Origin: Jeongeupia naejangsanensis
GTDB lineage: Bacteria > Pseudomonadota > Gammaproteobacteria > Burkholderiales > Chitinibacteraceae
Direction of reading: 5' to 3'
NCBI RefSeq assembly: GCF_016865585.1
Contig: NZ_JAESND010000006.1
Coordinates: forward strand, 124,001 to 188,000
Length of the DNA stretch: 64,000 nucleotides
Part shown: piece after piece, positions 32,967 to 41,700 of the stretch
Position numbering within the stretch: the stretch's first letter is position 1
How the letters are laid out: every line of letters begins with the position of its first letter
Notes under the pieces: model-generated
The model's input: only the letters and a program-made list of their open reading frames with translations
Told to the model about the DNA's origin: nothing
The model's database searches: none
Translations under genes and position numbers: made by a program

Positions 32967-34268
32967 ATGAGTCTGTTGCTCGACATCATCCATCGCCACA
33001 AGGCCGGCCAGCCGACCGGGATCTACTCGGTGTGCTCGGCGCACCCGCTGGTGCTCGAAGCCGCGCTGCTGCAGGGGCTGGAGGACGACAGCGCGATCCT
33101 GATCGAGGCGACGTCGAACCAGGTCAACCAGTTCGGCGGCTATACCGGCATGAAGCCGGCAGACTTCCGCGATTTCGTACTCGGTCTGGCGAAGAAGGTC
33201 GGTTTCGATCCGGCCCGGCTGATCCTCGGCGGCGACCACCTCGGCCCGAACGCCTGGAAGAAGGCTCCGGCGGACGAAGCCATGGCGATGGCCGGCGACA
33301 TGGTCCGCGATTACGTGAAGGCCGGTTTCCGCAAGATCCACCTCGACTGCTCGATGTCCTGCGCCGGCGATCCGGTGCCGCTGTCCGACGCCGTCGTCGC
33401 CGAACGCGCCGCGCAGCTGTGCGCGATTTCCGAAGCTGCCTGGCGCGACGTCGGTGGCGAGGCGCCGGTGTACGTGATCGGCACCGAAGTGCCGGTTCCC
33501 GGCGGTGCCAACGAAGAGCTCGGCGAGCTGGAAGTGACGTCGCCGCAGGCCGCCGGCACCACGCTCAAGGTCCACCGCGAGGTGTTTGCCGCCGCCGGCC
33601 TTGCCGACACGTTCGAGCGCGTCATCGCCATGGTGGTACAGCCGGGCGTCGAGTTCGACCACCACAAGGTCGTCCGTTACAACGCGGCAAAAGCCGAAAC
33701 GCTGAGTGCCTTCATCGAATCCGAGCCGCTGGTGTTCGAAGCGCACTCGACCGACTACCAGAGCGACACCGCACTGACCGAGCTGGTGCGCAACCACTTC
33801 GCCATCCTCAAGGTCGGCCCGGGGCTGACGTTCGCACTGCGCGAAGCGCTGTACGCACTCGACGTGATCGAACGCGAAACCATCGGCGAACTCGGTGCCT
33901 CGCACCTGAAGTCGGTGATCGCGCAGGTGATGCAGGAAGAGCCCGACTACTGGCTGCCGTACTACAGCCAGCCTGGCCACCAGCAGTACCTCGACCGCAA
34001 CTACAGCCTGTCCGACCGGATCCGTTACTACTGGCCGCACCCGAAGGTCGTTGCCGCGCAGGAAACGCTGTTCGCCAACCTTGCCAAGCAGCCGCTGCTG
34101 ATGACCCTGGTCAGCCAGTACCTGCCCGAGCAGGCCAAGCGCGTCGCCGAAGGCCGCATCGCCCCGACCGCCGAGGCACTGGTGATCGACAAGGTGATGG
34201 AAGTGACCCGCAGCTACGCCCGTGCCTGCGGCATGGCCCGGCCCGCCGACCTGCGGAGGGCTGCATGA
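32967..34268 (+). CDS. kbaZ: Tagatose-1,6-bisphosphate aldolase non-catalytic subunit
   Basis: The 433-residue GatZ/KbaZ-type subunit stabilises the class II aldolase KbaY/GatY, which splits tagatose-1,6-bisphosphate. Landmarks are PTGIYSVCSAHPLVLEAA, IEATSNQVNQFGGYTGM, GGDHLGPNAW and HLDCSMSCAGD. The start at 32967 follows AAGGAGA. No catalytic partner is in the window. Its stop overlaps the agaS start. Confidence 0.92.
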   Translation: MSLLLDIIHRHKAGQPTGIYSVCSAHPLVLEAALLQGLEDDSAILIEATSNQVNQFGGYTGMKPADFRDFVLGLAKKVGFDPARLILGGDHLGPNAWKKAPADEAMAMAGDMVRDYVKAGFRKIHLDCSMSCAGDPVPLSDAVVAERAAQLCAISEAAWRDVGGEAPVYVIGTEVPVPGGANEELGELEVTSPQAAGTTLKVHREVFAAAGLADTFERVIAMVVQPGVEFDHHKVVRYNAAKAETLSAFIESEPLVFEAHSTDYQSDTALTELVRNHFAILKVGPGLTFALREALYALDVIERETIGELGASHLKSVIAQVMQEEPDYWLPYYSQPGHQQYLDRNYSLSDRIRYYWPHPKVVAAQETLFANLAKQPLLMTLVSQYLPEQAKRVAEGRIAPTAEALVIDKVMEVTRSYARACGMARPADLRRAA

Positions 34269-35413
34269 TGCGTTATCTCGATCACGATCACGACTGGCTC
34301 GTCGCCCACGGCGCCATCCACACCGCCCGTGAAATTGCCCAGCAACCGCGGCTGTGGCGCGAAATCACCGCCACGCTGCAGGACTCGGCGGCCGACTGGC
34401 AGCCGTGGCTGAACGACCTGCTCGCCACCCCGAACCTGCGCGTGGTGATGACCGGCGCCGGCACCTCGGCCTTTGCCGGCAAGACGCTGGCCCCGGTACT
34501 GCGCGAACGTACCGGCCTGCGCATCGACCCGGTGGCGACCACCGACATCGTCGGCGATCCGCAAGCCTGGCTCGATCCGCGCCTGCCGACCCTGCTGGTG
34601 TCGTTTGCCCGCTCGGGCAACAGCCCGGAAAGCGTGGCTGCGGTCGAACTGGCCGACCAGCTGCTGCCGGACTGCCGTCACCTGATCCTGACGTGCAACC
34701 CGGACGGTGCGCTGGCGCGTTATGCCGCCGGCAACCCGCGGGTGCGCTGCGTGCTGATGCCCGACGGCGCCAACGACCAGAGCTTCGCGATGACGTCGAG
34801 TTTCACGTCGATGTTCGTCAGCGCCGCGCTGATGCTCGGCGCGGTACCGCTGGCCGACGCGGCTGCACGGGTCGAGTCGGTCGCCGCACAGTGCGAGGCC
34901 AAGCTCGGCGTCTGGCCGCAACGTGCGCGCCAGCTGGCCATCGAAGGCTTCGAGCGCGTCGTCTACCTCGGCAGCAACGGTCTTGCCGGGCTGGCCGAAG
35001 AAGCGTCGCTCAAGTTGCTGGAGCTGACCGCCGGCAAGATCGCAACGCGTTTCGATTCGACGCTCGGCGTGCGCCACGGCCCGAAATTCATGATCGACGC
35101 CCGGACCTGCGTGCTGGTGTTCATGTCGGCTAAGCCGTACACGCGCCGCTACGACGACGACCTGTACGCCGAACTGGTCGGCAACGGCATCGCGCCGCAG
35201 GTGATCGCACTCGGGACCCGGGCCGGTGACACGCTGCCGGTCGAGCTGACCGATGCCGACGACCTGTGGCTGGCGCTGCCTTACCTCTTGTTCGCGCAGC
35301 TGTTCGCCTTCGAGGCCTCGCTCGCGGCCGGCCTGACGCCGGACAACCCGTGCCCGACCGGCGAAGTGAACCGCGTCGTCCAGGGCGTGACGATCTACCC
35401 GTATCCGAACTGA
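34265..35413 (+). CDS. agaS: Galactosamine-6-phosphate deaminase/isomerase AgaS
   Basis: AgaS converts galactosamine-6-phosphate to tagatose-6-phosphate and ammonia. The 382-residue product has two SIS domains, with MTGAGTSAFAGKTLAPVL and LLVSFARSGNSPESVAAVEL in the first and VYLGSNGLAGLAEEASLKLL, RHGPKFMID in the second. Two ATGs (34265, 34268) are possible. The gene overlaps kbaZ and precedes the PTS genes by 24 bases. Confidence 0.92.
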   Translation: MMRYLDHDHDWLVAHGAIHTAREIAQQPRLWREITATLQDSAADWQPWLNDLLATPNLRVVMTGAGTSAFAGKTLAPVLRERTGLRIDPVATTDIVGDPQAWLDPRLPTLLVSFARSGNSPESVAAVELADQLLPDCRHLILTCNPDGALARYAAGNPRVRCVLMPDGANDQSFAMTSSFTSMFVSAALMLGAVPLADAAARVESVAAQCEAKLGVWPQRARQLAIEGFERVVYLGSNGLAGLAEEASLKLLELTAGKIATRFDSTLGVRHGPKFMIDARTCVLVFMSAKPYTRRYDDDLYAELVGNGIAPQVIALGTRAGDTLPVELTDADDLWLALPYLLFAQLFAFEASLAAGLTPDNPCPTGEVNRVVQGVTIYPYPN

Positions 35414-35437
35414 TTCAGGACAAGCGAGAAAAACACC

Positions 35438-35911
35438 ATGCCGAACATTCTCTTGACCCGCATCGACAACCGCCTCGTGCACGGCCAGGTCGGGGTGACC
35501 TGGACAGGCAGCCTCGGCGCCAACCTGGTCCTCGTCGCCAACGACGCTGCCGCCAACGACCCGGTGCAGCAGAACCTGATGGACATGGTCGTCGCCGAGG
35601 GCGTGCAGACGCGCTACTTCACGCTCGCCAAGACCACCGAAGTCATCCACAAGGCCGCCGACCGCCAGAAGATCCTCATCGTCTGCAAGACGCCGCAGGA
35701 CGTGCTGGCACTGGTCAAGGGCGGCGTACCGATCACGTTTGTCAACGTCGGCAACATGCACTTCGCCGAGGGCAAGCGCCAGATCCACAAGACGGTGTCG
35801 GTCGACGATGCCGATGTGGCGACGTTCCGCGAGCTGGCCTCGCTGGGCGTGACCTGCGAGATCCGCCGCGTTCCCGACGAGGCCGGCGAACTCGTTTCGA
35901 AGTTGCTCTGA
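35438..35911 (+). CDS. agaV: PTS galactosamine/N-acetylgalactosamine component IIB
   Basis: A 157-residue mannose-family (PTS-Man) IIB protein. The phosphorylated histidine is in RIDNRLVHGQVGVTW (about residue 15), and VNVGNMHFAEGKRQIHKTVS is the family block. It receives phosphate from IIA and passes it to the sugar at the IIC-IID channel on the cytoplasmic face. Ribosome site near 35425; followed by IIC after 19 bases. Confidence 0.9.
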   Translation: MPNILLTRIDNRLVHGQVGVTWTGSLGANLVLVANDAAANDPVQQNLMDMVVAEGVQTRYFTLAKTTEVIHKAADRQKILIVCKTPQDVLALVKGGVPITFVNVGNMHFAEGKRQIHKTVSVDDADVATFRELASLGVTCEIRRVPDEAGELVSKLL

Positions 35912-35930
35912 CTCTGGGAGGGGTTGAGAC

Positions 35931-36704
35931 ATGTTGATCGAAGCACTGCTGATAGCGCTGCTGGCCGGTTTGGCGGGGGTGGACCTGTTTGACGGGTTGA
36001 CCCACTTCCACCGTCCCGTGGTGCTCGGCCCGCTGGTCGGGCTGATTCTGGGGGATGTCCATACCGGCCTGCTGGTCGGCGGGACACTGGAGCTCGTGTG
36101 GATGGGCATGGTGCCGCTGGCCGGCGCACAGCCGCCCAACGTCGTCATCGGCGGCGTCATCGGCACGGCGTTCGCGATATTGACCAAGGCGGAGCCCACG
36201 GTGGCGATCGGGGTGGCGGTGCCGTTCTCGATCGCCGTGCAAGGGTGCATCACCATCCTGTTCACCGCGTTCTCGCCGATGATGCACAAGTGCGACGCGA
36301 TGGCGAAGAAGGGCAACTGGCGCGGTATCGAGCTGGTCAACTACTTCGGTATGGCCATCCTGTTCTGCTTCTACTTCATCGTGGCCTTCCTGCCGATCTA
36401 CTTCGGTGCCGATGCCGCAGGCGCGGTCGTCAAGGCCGCACCGCAGTGGGTGCTCGACGGCCTCGGCGTGGCGGGCGGCATGATGCCGGCGATCGGTTTC
36501 GCGCTGCTGATGAAGATCATGCTCAACAAGAACTACGTCGCCTACTTCATCCTCGGCTTCGTCGGCGTCACCTACCTGAAGCTGCCGATCCTGGCGATCG
36601 CGCTCGGCGCACTGGCGATTGCAATGATCGATTTCTTCAACAGCAACCGCGCCCAGCCGCAGGCTGCCGCTGCCCGGAATGTGGAGGTGGAAGATGGCAT
36701 TTAA
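35931..36704 (+). CDS. agaW: PTS galactosamine-type component IIC
   Basis: A 257-residue integral membrane protein of the Man-family IIC type. It starts MLIEALLIALLAGLAGVDLF and contains LGPLVGLILGDVHTGLLVGG and GMVPLAGAQPPNVVIGG. With IID it forms the sugar channel in the inner membrane. The stop overlaps the IID start by 11 bases. Naming as agaW follows gene order and neighbours; IIC specificity cannot be read from sequence alone. Confidence 0.88.
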   Translation: MLIEALLIALLAGLAGVDLFDGLTHFHRPVVLGPLVGLILGDVHTGLLVGGTLELVWMGMVPLAGAQPPNVVIGGVIGTAFAILTKAEPTVAIGVAVPFSIAVQGCITILFTAFSPMMHKCDAMAKKGNWRGIELVNYFGMAILFCFYFIVAFLPIYFGADAAGAVVKAAPQWVLDGLGVAGGMMPAIGFALLMKIMLNKNYVAYFILGFVGVTYLKLPILAIALGALAIAMIDFFNSNRAQPQAAAARNVEVEDGI

Positions 36705-37587
36705 CGATAGCGAAGCCGCACTGGCCGCCAAGGCCGAGAAGCGGATGGAACAGGCGCTGGCCACGAGTTCGGTCGAGCGGGACGACTATGTCGACACCAC
36801 CCCGGCCGAGCCGCTGACCAAGAAGGACATCAACCGCATGGCGTGGCGCTCGCTCGCGCTGCAGGCATCGTTCAACTACGAACGGATGCAGGCCGGCGGC
36901 TGGCTGTACACGCTGATCCCGGCGCTGCGCAAGATCCACAAGAACGACGAGGACTTGCGGAACTCGATGAAGATGCACCTCGAGTTCATCAACGTCCACC
37001 CGTTCGACGTGACCTTCCTGTCCGGCCTCGTGCTGGCGATGGAGCAGAGCAAGGAGAAGATCTCGACCATCCGCGCGGTCAAGGTCGCGCTGATGGGGCC
37101 GCTGGGCGGGATCGGCGACGCGATGTTCTGGCTGACCTGGCTGCCGATCTGCGCCGGCATCGGCGCGGCGCTGGCGCTCGAAGGCTCGATGTTCGGCCCG
37201 ATCGTCTTCCTGCTGCTGTTCAACGCATTGCACTTCGGCCTGCGCTTCGGTCTGGCGCATTACGGCTACCGGGCCGGGCTGGGCGCGATCAACGTGCTCA
37301 AGAACAGCACCAAGAAGATCTCGCACGCGGCGTCCATCGTCGGGATGACGGTGATCGGTGCGCTGGTCGCGTCCTACGTCAGGCTGAGCACACCGCTGGA
37401 GATCCACGCCGGTGAAGCCAAGATCGCGCTGCAATCGGGCGTGCTCGACAAGCTGATGCCCAACCTGCTGCCGCTCGGCTTTACGCTCGTGGTCTACTGG
37501 CTGATGAAGAAGGGCTATTCGCCGGTGAAGCTGATCGGCCTGACCGTGGTGCTTGGCCTCGTCGGTAAATTTATGGGCTTCCTGTAA
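36694..37587 (+). CDS. agaE: PTS galactosamine-type component IID
   Basis: The 297-residue Man-family IID protein. LTKKDINRMAWRSLALQASF is the IID signature, followed by NYERMQAGGW, VALMGPLGGIGDAMFW and C-terminal membrane segments. The ATG at 36694 follows GGAGGTGGA inside the end of IIC. A strong GC hairpin (37595-37617) separates it from IIA. Confidence 0.9.
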   Translation: MAFNDSEAALAAKAEKRMEQALATSSVERDDYVDTTPAEPLTKKDINRMAWRSLALQASFNYERMQAGGWLYTLIPALRKIHKNDEDLRNSMKMHLEFINVHPFDVTFLSGLVLAMEQSKEKISTIRAVKVALMGPLGGIGDAMFWLTWLPICAGIGAALALEGSMFGPIVFLLLFNALHFGLRFGLAHYGYRAGLGAINVLKNSTKKISHAASIVGMTVIGALVASYVRLSTPLEIHAGEAKIALQSGVLDKLMPNLLPLGFTLVVYWLMKKGYSPVKLIGLTVVLGLVGKFMGFL

Positions 37588-37594
37588 TCGCCTG

Positions 37595-37617
37595 CACCCC
37601 GGCTGAACGCCGGGGTG
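37595..37617 (+). terminator. Intra-operon hairpin between IID and IIA
   Basis: CACCCCGGC TGAAC GCCGGGGTG is a perfect 9-bp stem with only three T after it. It lies 8 bases past the IID stop and 48 before the IIA start. It could lower expression of IIA and the deacetylase, or protect the upstream mRNA end. Confidence 0.55.
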
Positions 37618-37665
37618 TTTGGCGGCGGAAACGACATCGCGGCCAAGGCCGCATGGAGCAAGACG

Positions 37666-38097
37666 ATGATTTCCCTGATCCTGACCGGCCACGGCCGCAT
37701 TGCCTCCGGCATCCAAGAAGCGATCACCCAGGTGTTCGGCGCACAGGCCGATCTGCATGTTGTCGATTTCCCCGACGGCATGGGTACCGGTGATCTGGAA
37801 GCAAGACTGGCCACGGTGCTCGGTGCTTGTACCGGCGAAACCGTGTTCTTTACCGACCTGCTCGGCGGTTCGCCGTTCCGGATTGCCTCGACGCTGGCGC
37901 AGGCCCGTCCGGGGACCGAGGTGATCGCCGGGATGAATCTGTCGATGTTCGCCGAAATGCTGTTCGAGCGTGACGACATCGCCACCGCGGCCGAATTCCG
38001 CCAGCGGGCGATCGAGGCCGGGCAGGGCGGCATCACCAGTCTGGCCGACCGGCTGGCCCGGCAGCAAAAGCGTGCGGAGGCCGTCGATGGCCTGTGA
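37666..38097 (+). CDS. agaF: PTS galactosamine-type component IIA
   Basis: A 143-residue cytoplasmic phosphocarrier of the Man family. The phospho-histidine is in SLILTGHGRIASGI (about residue 9), and the block VFFTDLLGGSPFRIA is typical. It accepts phosphate from HPr. It completes a full IIB-IIC-IID-IIA transporter. Its stop overlaps the deacetylase start by 11 bases. Confidence 0.9.
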   Translation: MISLILTGHGRIASGIQEAITQVFGAQADLHVVDFPDGMGTGDLEARLATVLGACTGETVFFTDLLGGSPFRIASTLAQARPGTEVIAGMNLSMFAEMLFERDDIATAAEFRQRAIEAGQGGITSLADRLARQQKRAEAVDGL

Positions 38098-39232
38098 CCC
38101 GGTCCGTATCCGCGCCGCACGGGTGCTGACGTCGCAGGGCTGGCTCGCCGGTGGCGTGGTGCATGTCGGCGACGACGGACGCATCCTCGCGGTGAAGGCC
38201 GGCGGCGATTTCGACCGGAATCTGGGCGACGCCTGGCTGATGCCGGCGCTGGTCGACAGTCATGTGCACGGCGCGATGGGCGCCGACGTGATGGACGCCA
38301 GCCATGATGCGCTCGACACCATGTCGGCCTACTTTGCCCGCTGCGGCGTCGGGGCGTTTGCCGCAACCACGGTCACCGCACCGGTCGAAGCGATCGAAGC
38401 CGCCATCGTTCAGGTGCGCGACAGCCGCAAGCATGGCGTATCCGGTGCCGAAATCGTCGGGACGTATCTCGAAGGGCCGTATTTCACCGCCAAGTGCTGC
38501 GGCGCGCACCCGGTGCCGCTGATGCGGCCGATCAGCGTGCCCGAACTGGCGCGCTGGCATGCGCTGGCCGACGGTTCGCTCAACACCGTCGCACTCGCGG
38601 CCGAACTGCCCGGTGCCGACGAAGCAATCGCCTGGCTGCGCGAGCGCGGCGTGCGCACGCTGATCGGCCATTCGGACGCCAGTTACGACGAAACGGTCGA
38701 TGCGATGCTCGCCGGTGCGCGCGGCGTCGTCCATTGCTACAACGGCATGCGCGGGCTGCACCATCGCGATCCGGGCGTCGTCGGCGCCGGGCTGACCCGG
38801 CCCGAGTCCGACGTCGAACTGATCGTCGACGGCCATCACGTCCACCCGGCGGCGGCGCAGATCGCGCTCAGCAGCGCCGGCGAGGAGCGGCTGATCCTGA
38901 TCACCGACGCGATGCGCGCCACCGGCATGCCCGAGGGCGATTACCGGATCGGCGAGATCACCGTGCACATGAAGGCCGGCGTGGTGCGCACCGATGCCGG
39001 CGGCCTGGCCGGCAGCACCGCGCACCTGATCGACGCGGTGAGGCACGCAATGGACTGGTTCGGCCTGCCCATCGAGCGCGCGTGGGCGCTGGCAAGCCGC
39101 AACCCGGCGCGCGCGCTGCGCCGGCCCGATCTGGGCAGCATCGCCCCTGGGCAGACCGCCAGCCTGACGGCGATCACGCCGCAGTGCGAGGTCATCGCGA
39201 CCTGGGTGCAGGGCCGCAGCGTATTCGGCTGA
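38087..39232 (+). CDS. agaA: N-acetylgalactosamine/glucosamine-6-phosphate deacetylase
   Basis: A 381-residue amidohydrolase. Metal and catalytic landmarks are MPALVDSHVHGAMGAD, TYLEGPYF, LIGHSDASYDE, HCYNGMRGLHHRDPG and the catalytic aspartate in LITDAMRATG. The enzyme removes acetate from the imported 6-phosphosugar before AgaS. Context argues for the GalNAc-specific AgaA; NagA (GlcNAc) is the alternative by family alone. It is the last gene before a strong terminator. Confidence 0.85.
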   Translation: MACDPVRIRAARVLTSQGWLAGGVVHVGDDGRILAVKAGGDFDRNLGDAWLMPALVDSHVHGAMGADVMDASHDALDTMSAYFARCGVGAFAATTVTAPVEAIEAAIVQVRDSRKHGVSGAEIVGTYLEGPYFTAKCCGAHPVPLMRPISVPELARWHALADGSLNTVALAAELPGADEAIAWLRERGVRTLIGHSDASYDETVDAMLAGARGVVHCYNGMRGLHHRDPGVVGAGLTRPESDVELIVDGHHVHPAAAQIALSSAGEERLILITDAMRATGMPEGDYRIGEITVHMKAGVVRTDAGGLAGSTAHLIDAVRHAMDWFGLPIERAWALASRNPARALRRPDLGSIAPGQTASLTAITPQCEVIATWVQGRSVFG

Positions 39233-39279
39233 AAACCGAGTTCAGACCCCCGGTGCCGCCTACCCTCGACACCGATCTC

Positions 39280-39306
39280 GCCCCGGGCTTGCCCGGGGCT
39301 TTTTTT
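39280..39306 (+). terminator. Terminator of the Aga operon
   Basis: GCCCCGGGC TT GCCCGGGGC followed by seven T. A very strong Rho-independent terminator marking the operon end. Confidence 0.92.
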
Positions 39307-39310
39307 CTGC

Positions 39311-40354
39311 TCAGCGCGAGATCAGCAGGCCGAGCGCATCGCGCATCGGGCCGTCGACGTAGTCGGCCAGCGCGTTGAGGCGACGCTGAGCGAGCACACG
39401 TTCGCCACGGACTTCACCGGCGCGGCTGGTGAAATCGTCGGGCAGTGCCTCGAGCGCGCGGCGTGCGTCGTCCAGCCGCCCGTTCAGCGTGCTGACGACT
39501 TCGTCGCGGTTGCGGCTTTGCAGATAGTCATCGAAGCCCATGCCGCCCGGAGCACCGAGCAGGACGGCGCGGATGCTGTCGAAACTGGCGAGCAGGCTGG
39601 CGCGGGACTGGCCGGCGAGCGCGTCGGGGAATCGCGATGCGGGCGGAGCGACCTCGTCCTTGGCCAGCTTCCAGCCGGCCAGTTCGCGCAGGCCGGCCAC
39701 GCTGCGGGTGAGCATTTCGGTCATCAGCGGGCGCGGATAGGTCGGATCGTAATCGAGGCCGCGGCGCAGGCCCTGCCATTCCATCACCAGAATCTGCGAC
39801 TGGCGGGCGAGGGAGGCTGCTTGCCACTGGGTGAACCCGCAGCTGCGTCCCGATTTGAGCTGCGCCAGCTGTTGGGCCGGTGCTTGGCCGAAAAGCTGCG
39901 CTTCGATGGCCGGCAGGCCGCTGCCGCCCTTGGGCTGGCGGGTCCATTGTTCGAACGAGTACGGCTCGGCCGGCTGCGCCGGTGTTGCGGCGAGCGACGC
40001 GGCCAGTACCTTGGCGTCGAGCGGCCACGGATCGATCCGGTTGATGAATTCGTCCTGACGCAGCGGACCGACGCGATCGCTTTCGACCCGGCGCCAGGCA
40101 AGGGAGGTGTTGCGCCAGGCCGATTGCGCTGTGGCCAGCGCCTCGGCATCCGGGCGCGTACAGAGTGCGTCGACACTGCGTTGCAGCCTGGCCGATTCGG
40201 CCTGCAACGCTTGCAGACCGGGCAGGTAGACCTGATCGGCCAGCGAGCGGACCAGAACCGGAATCTGCAGCGGTGCCGGCTCGCCGGCTGGCTGGCTGGT
40301 GGCGAAGGCGGGTGCGGACAGCAGGACGAGCAAGGCGCAGAGCGGTAATTTCAT
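39311..40354 (-). CDS. Imelysin-family (M75-like) periplasmic protein
   Basis: A 347-residue helical protein with a signal peptide (MKLPLCALLVLLSAPAFA). Imelysin landmarks are YLPGLQALQAESARLQ, SAWRNTSLAWRRVESDRVGP and INRIDPWP. The place of the family GxHxxE motif reads GLPAIEAQLFG, so the histidine is Pro. Relatives bind or respond to iron. A GATAATGA element resembling half a Fur box overlaps the start codon, suggestive of iron control but weak. Confidence 0.82.
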   Translation of the reverse strand: MKLPLCALLVLLSAPAFATSQPAGEPAPLQIPVLVRSLADQVYLPGLQALQAESARLQRSVDALCTRPDAEALATAQSAWRNTSLAWRRVESDRVGPLRQDEFINRIDPWPLDAKVLAASLAATPAQPAEPYSFEQWTRQPKGGSGLPAIEAQLFGQAPAQQLAQLKSGRSCGFTQWQAASLARQSQILVMEWQGLRRGLDYDPTYPRPLMTEMLTRSVAGLRELAGWKLAKDEVAPPASRFPDALAGQSRASLLASFDSIRAVLLGAPGGMGFDDYLQSRNRDEVVSTLNGRLDDARRALEALPDDFTSRAGEVRGERVLAQRRLNALADYVDGPMRDALGLLISR

Positions 40355-40538
40355 TATCGTTTTCCGAGGTGTTGTCTCCCGCGCCTTTCTTACCACAAGT
40401 GCTTACGCCGCGCAGCCAGCGCGCCGCCGGCCGGTGCCGCCGGCGCACGGTGCTTGCCAATGGCGACGCTTGCGGCAACACTGCGCCGGGAACGAATCGC
40501 CCCGACGGGCGGTCAGCTGTTTGTTTAAAGGAGCAATC

Positions 40539-40910
40539 ATGGCGTTTTACTTCCGGGCCGACGACGTGCCCGAACTGCGTGGCCTGTCGAAATGGGACCA
40601 GCGCGTGTTGTTGCGCGGTACCTTTCTGAAAGAGCGGGCGATTTCGACACTGGTGCTGCTGCTGATCGTGATCGGCTCGATCCAGTTCGTCATCAATCCG
40701 CTGGTCGAATCGCTGGCGCCGGGCTTCCGCAACAACTCGCTCGGCTACGCGGCGGTGCTGATCGTCTGGCTGCTGGCGCTGATGAGCACCCGCGACATCG
40801 TGATGATGAACATCCTGCGGCCGAAGATTGCCGCCAAGCGCGCGCAGCAGCAGGCCGACGAGCTGGCTGCGGTCAAAGCACTGAACGAAGGAAACAATGC
40901 GGCCGAGTAA
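40539..40910 (+). CDS. Hypothetical membrane protein, two segments
   Basis: A 123-residue protein with AAAGGAG before the ATG. Two hydrophobic segments occur (TLVLLLIVIGSIQFVI and YAAVLIVWLLALM), then a cytoplasmic Ala/Gln-rich helix (AKRAQQQADELAAVKAL). I do not recognise the family. It overlaps the following amidase gene by 14 bases, so the two are likely linked in expression and possibly in cell-wall function. Confidence 0.7.
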   Translation: MAFYFRADDVPELRGLSKWDQRVLLRGTFLKERAISTLVLLLIVIGSIQFVINPLVESLAPGFRNNSLGYAAVLIVWLLALMSTRDIVMMNILRPKIAAKRAQQQADELAAVKALNEGNNAAE

Positions 40911-41598
40911 GCCGGTACTCTGGGCCATGCTCGCGCTCTGCGCGGGAACGGCCCAGGCCGCGACGATCGCCGTCGATGTCGGCCACTATCTCGCCGCACC
41001 GGGCGCGACCAGCGCCTACGGCGAGACCGAGTTCGGCTACAATCTGGCGCTGGCGAAGGTCGTCGCGCAGCGTTTGCGTGCCGACGGTCACGTCGTGCTG
41101 CTGATCGGCGCCGGTGGCGACATGGACAGCCTGCGTGCGCGGCCGGCAATGGCGTCCGGCGCCGACCTGTTCATCTCGATCCACCACGATTCGGTGCAGG
41201 AACGCTATCTGTCGACGTGGACCGTCGCCGGCAAGGCGCAGCGCTACAGCGATATCTCGCACGGCTATTCGGTCTTCGTCTCGAAGGACAACCCGCGCTA
41301 CACCGAGAGCCTGGGGTGTGCGGAGGCGGTCGGCAGCGCGATGAAGCGCGCCGGTTTTGCACCCAACCTGCATCACGTGATGAACGACGCCGGCGAAGGC
41401 TATGCCGTGCTCGACCCGGATCTGGCCGTCTACCAGTCATCGCTGATCGTGGTGAAGTACGCGACGGTGCCGGCACTGCTGCTCGAAGCGGGCGTCATCA
41501 TCAACCGTGACGAAGCACTTGCGATGAAACAGCCGGATACACGCCGCCGCGTTGCCGATGCGGTTGCGTCGGCGATGTCCTGCCTGACCCCGGAATGA
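40897..41598 (+). CDS. Small N-acetylmuramoyl-L-alanine amidase
   Basis: A 233-residue Amidase_3 zinc amidase with signal peptide (LWAMLALCAGTAQA). IAVDVGHYLAAPGATSAYGE supplies the first histidine and glutamate, FISIHHDSVQ the second histidine pair, and LLLEAGVIINRDEA the catalytic glutamate. It has neither the AMIN domain nor the Tat leader of AmiC at 4886-6193. It should cut stem peptides from glycan in the periplasm. Confidence 0.87.
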   Translation: MRPSKPVLWAMLALCAGTAQAATIAVDVGHYLAAPGATSAYGETEFGYNLALAKVVAQRLRADGHVVLLIGAGGDMDSLRARPAMASGADLFISIHHDSVQERYLSTWTVAGKAQRYSDISHGYSVFVSKDNPRYTESLGCAEAVGSAMKRAGFAPNLHHVMNDAGEGYAVLDPDLAVYQSSLIVVKYATVPALLLEAGVIINRDEALAMKQPDTRRRVADAVASAMSCLTPE

Positions 41599-41625
41599 AA
41601 AACCCCGCCGGGGTGGCGGGGCAAA
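41599..41625 (-). terminator. Terminator of gdhA
   Basis: CCCCGCC ... GGCGGGG (41603-41621); read on the minus strand it is followed by a run of T. It sits directly behind the convergent amidase stop. Confidence 0.8.
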
Positions 41626-41700
41626 CGGCGCAAACCGTGATGACGTTTAGTCATTCACGCCGGTATGCGTACCGGTGTGAACGGTTGCGGTACTGACGGC

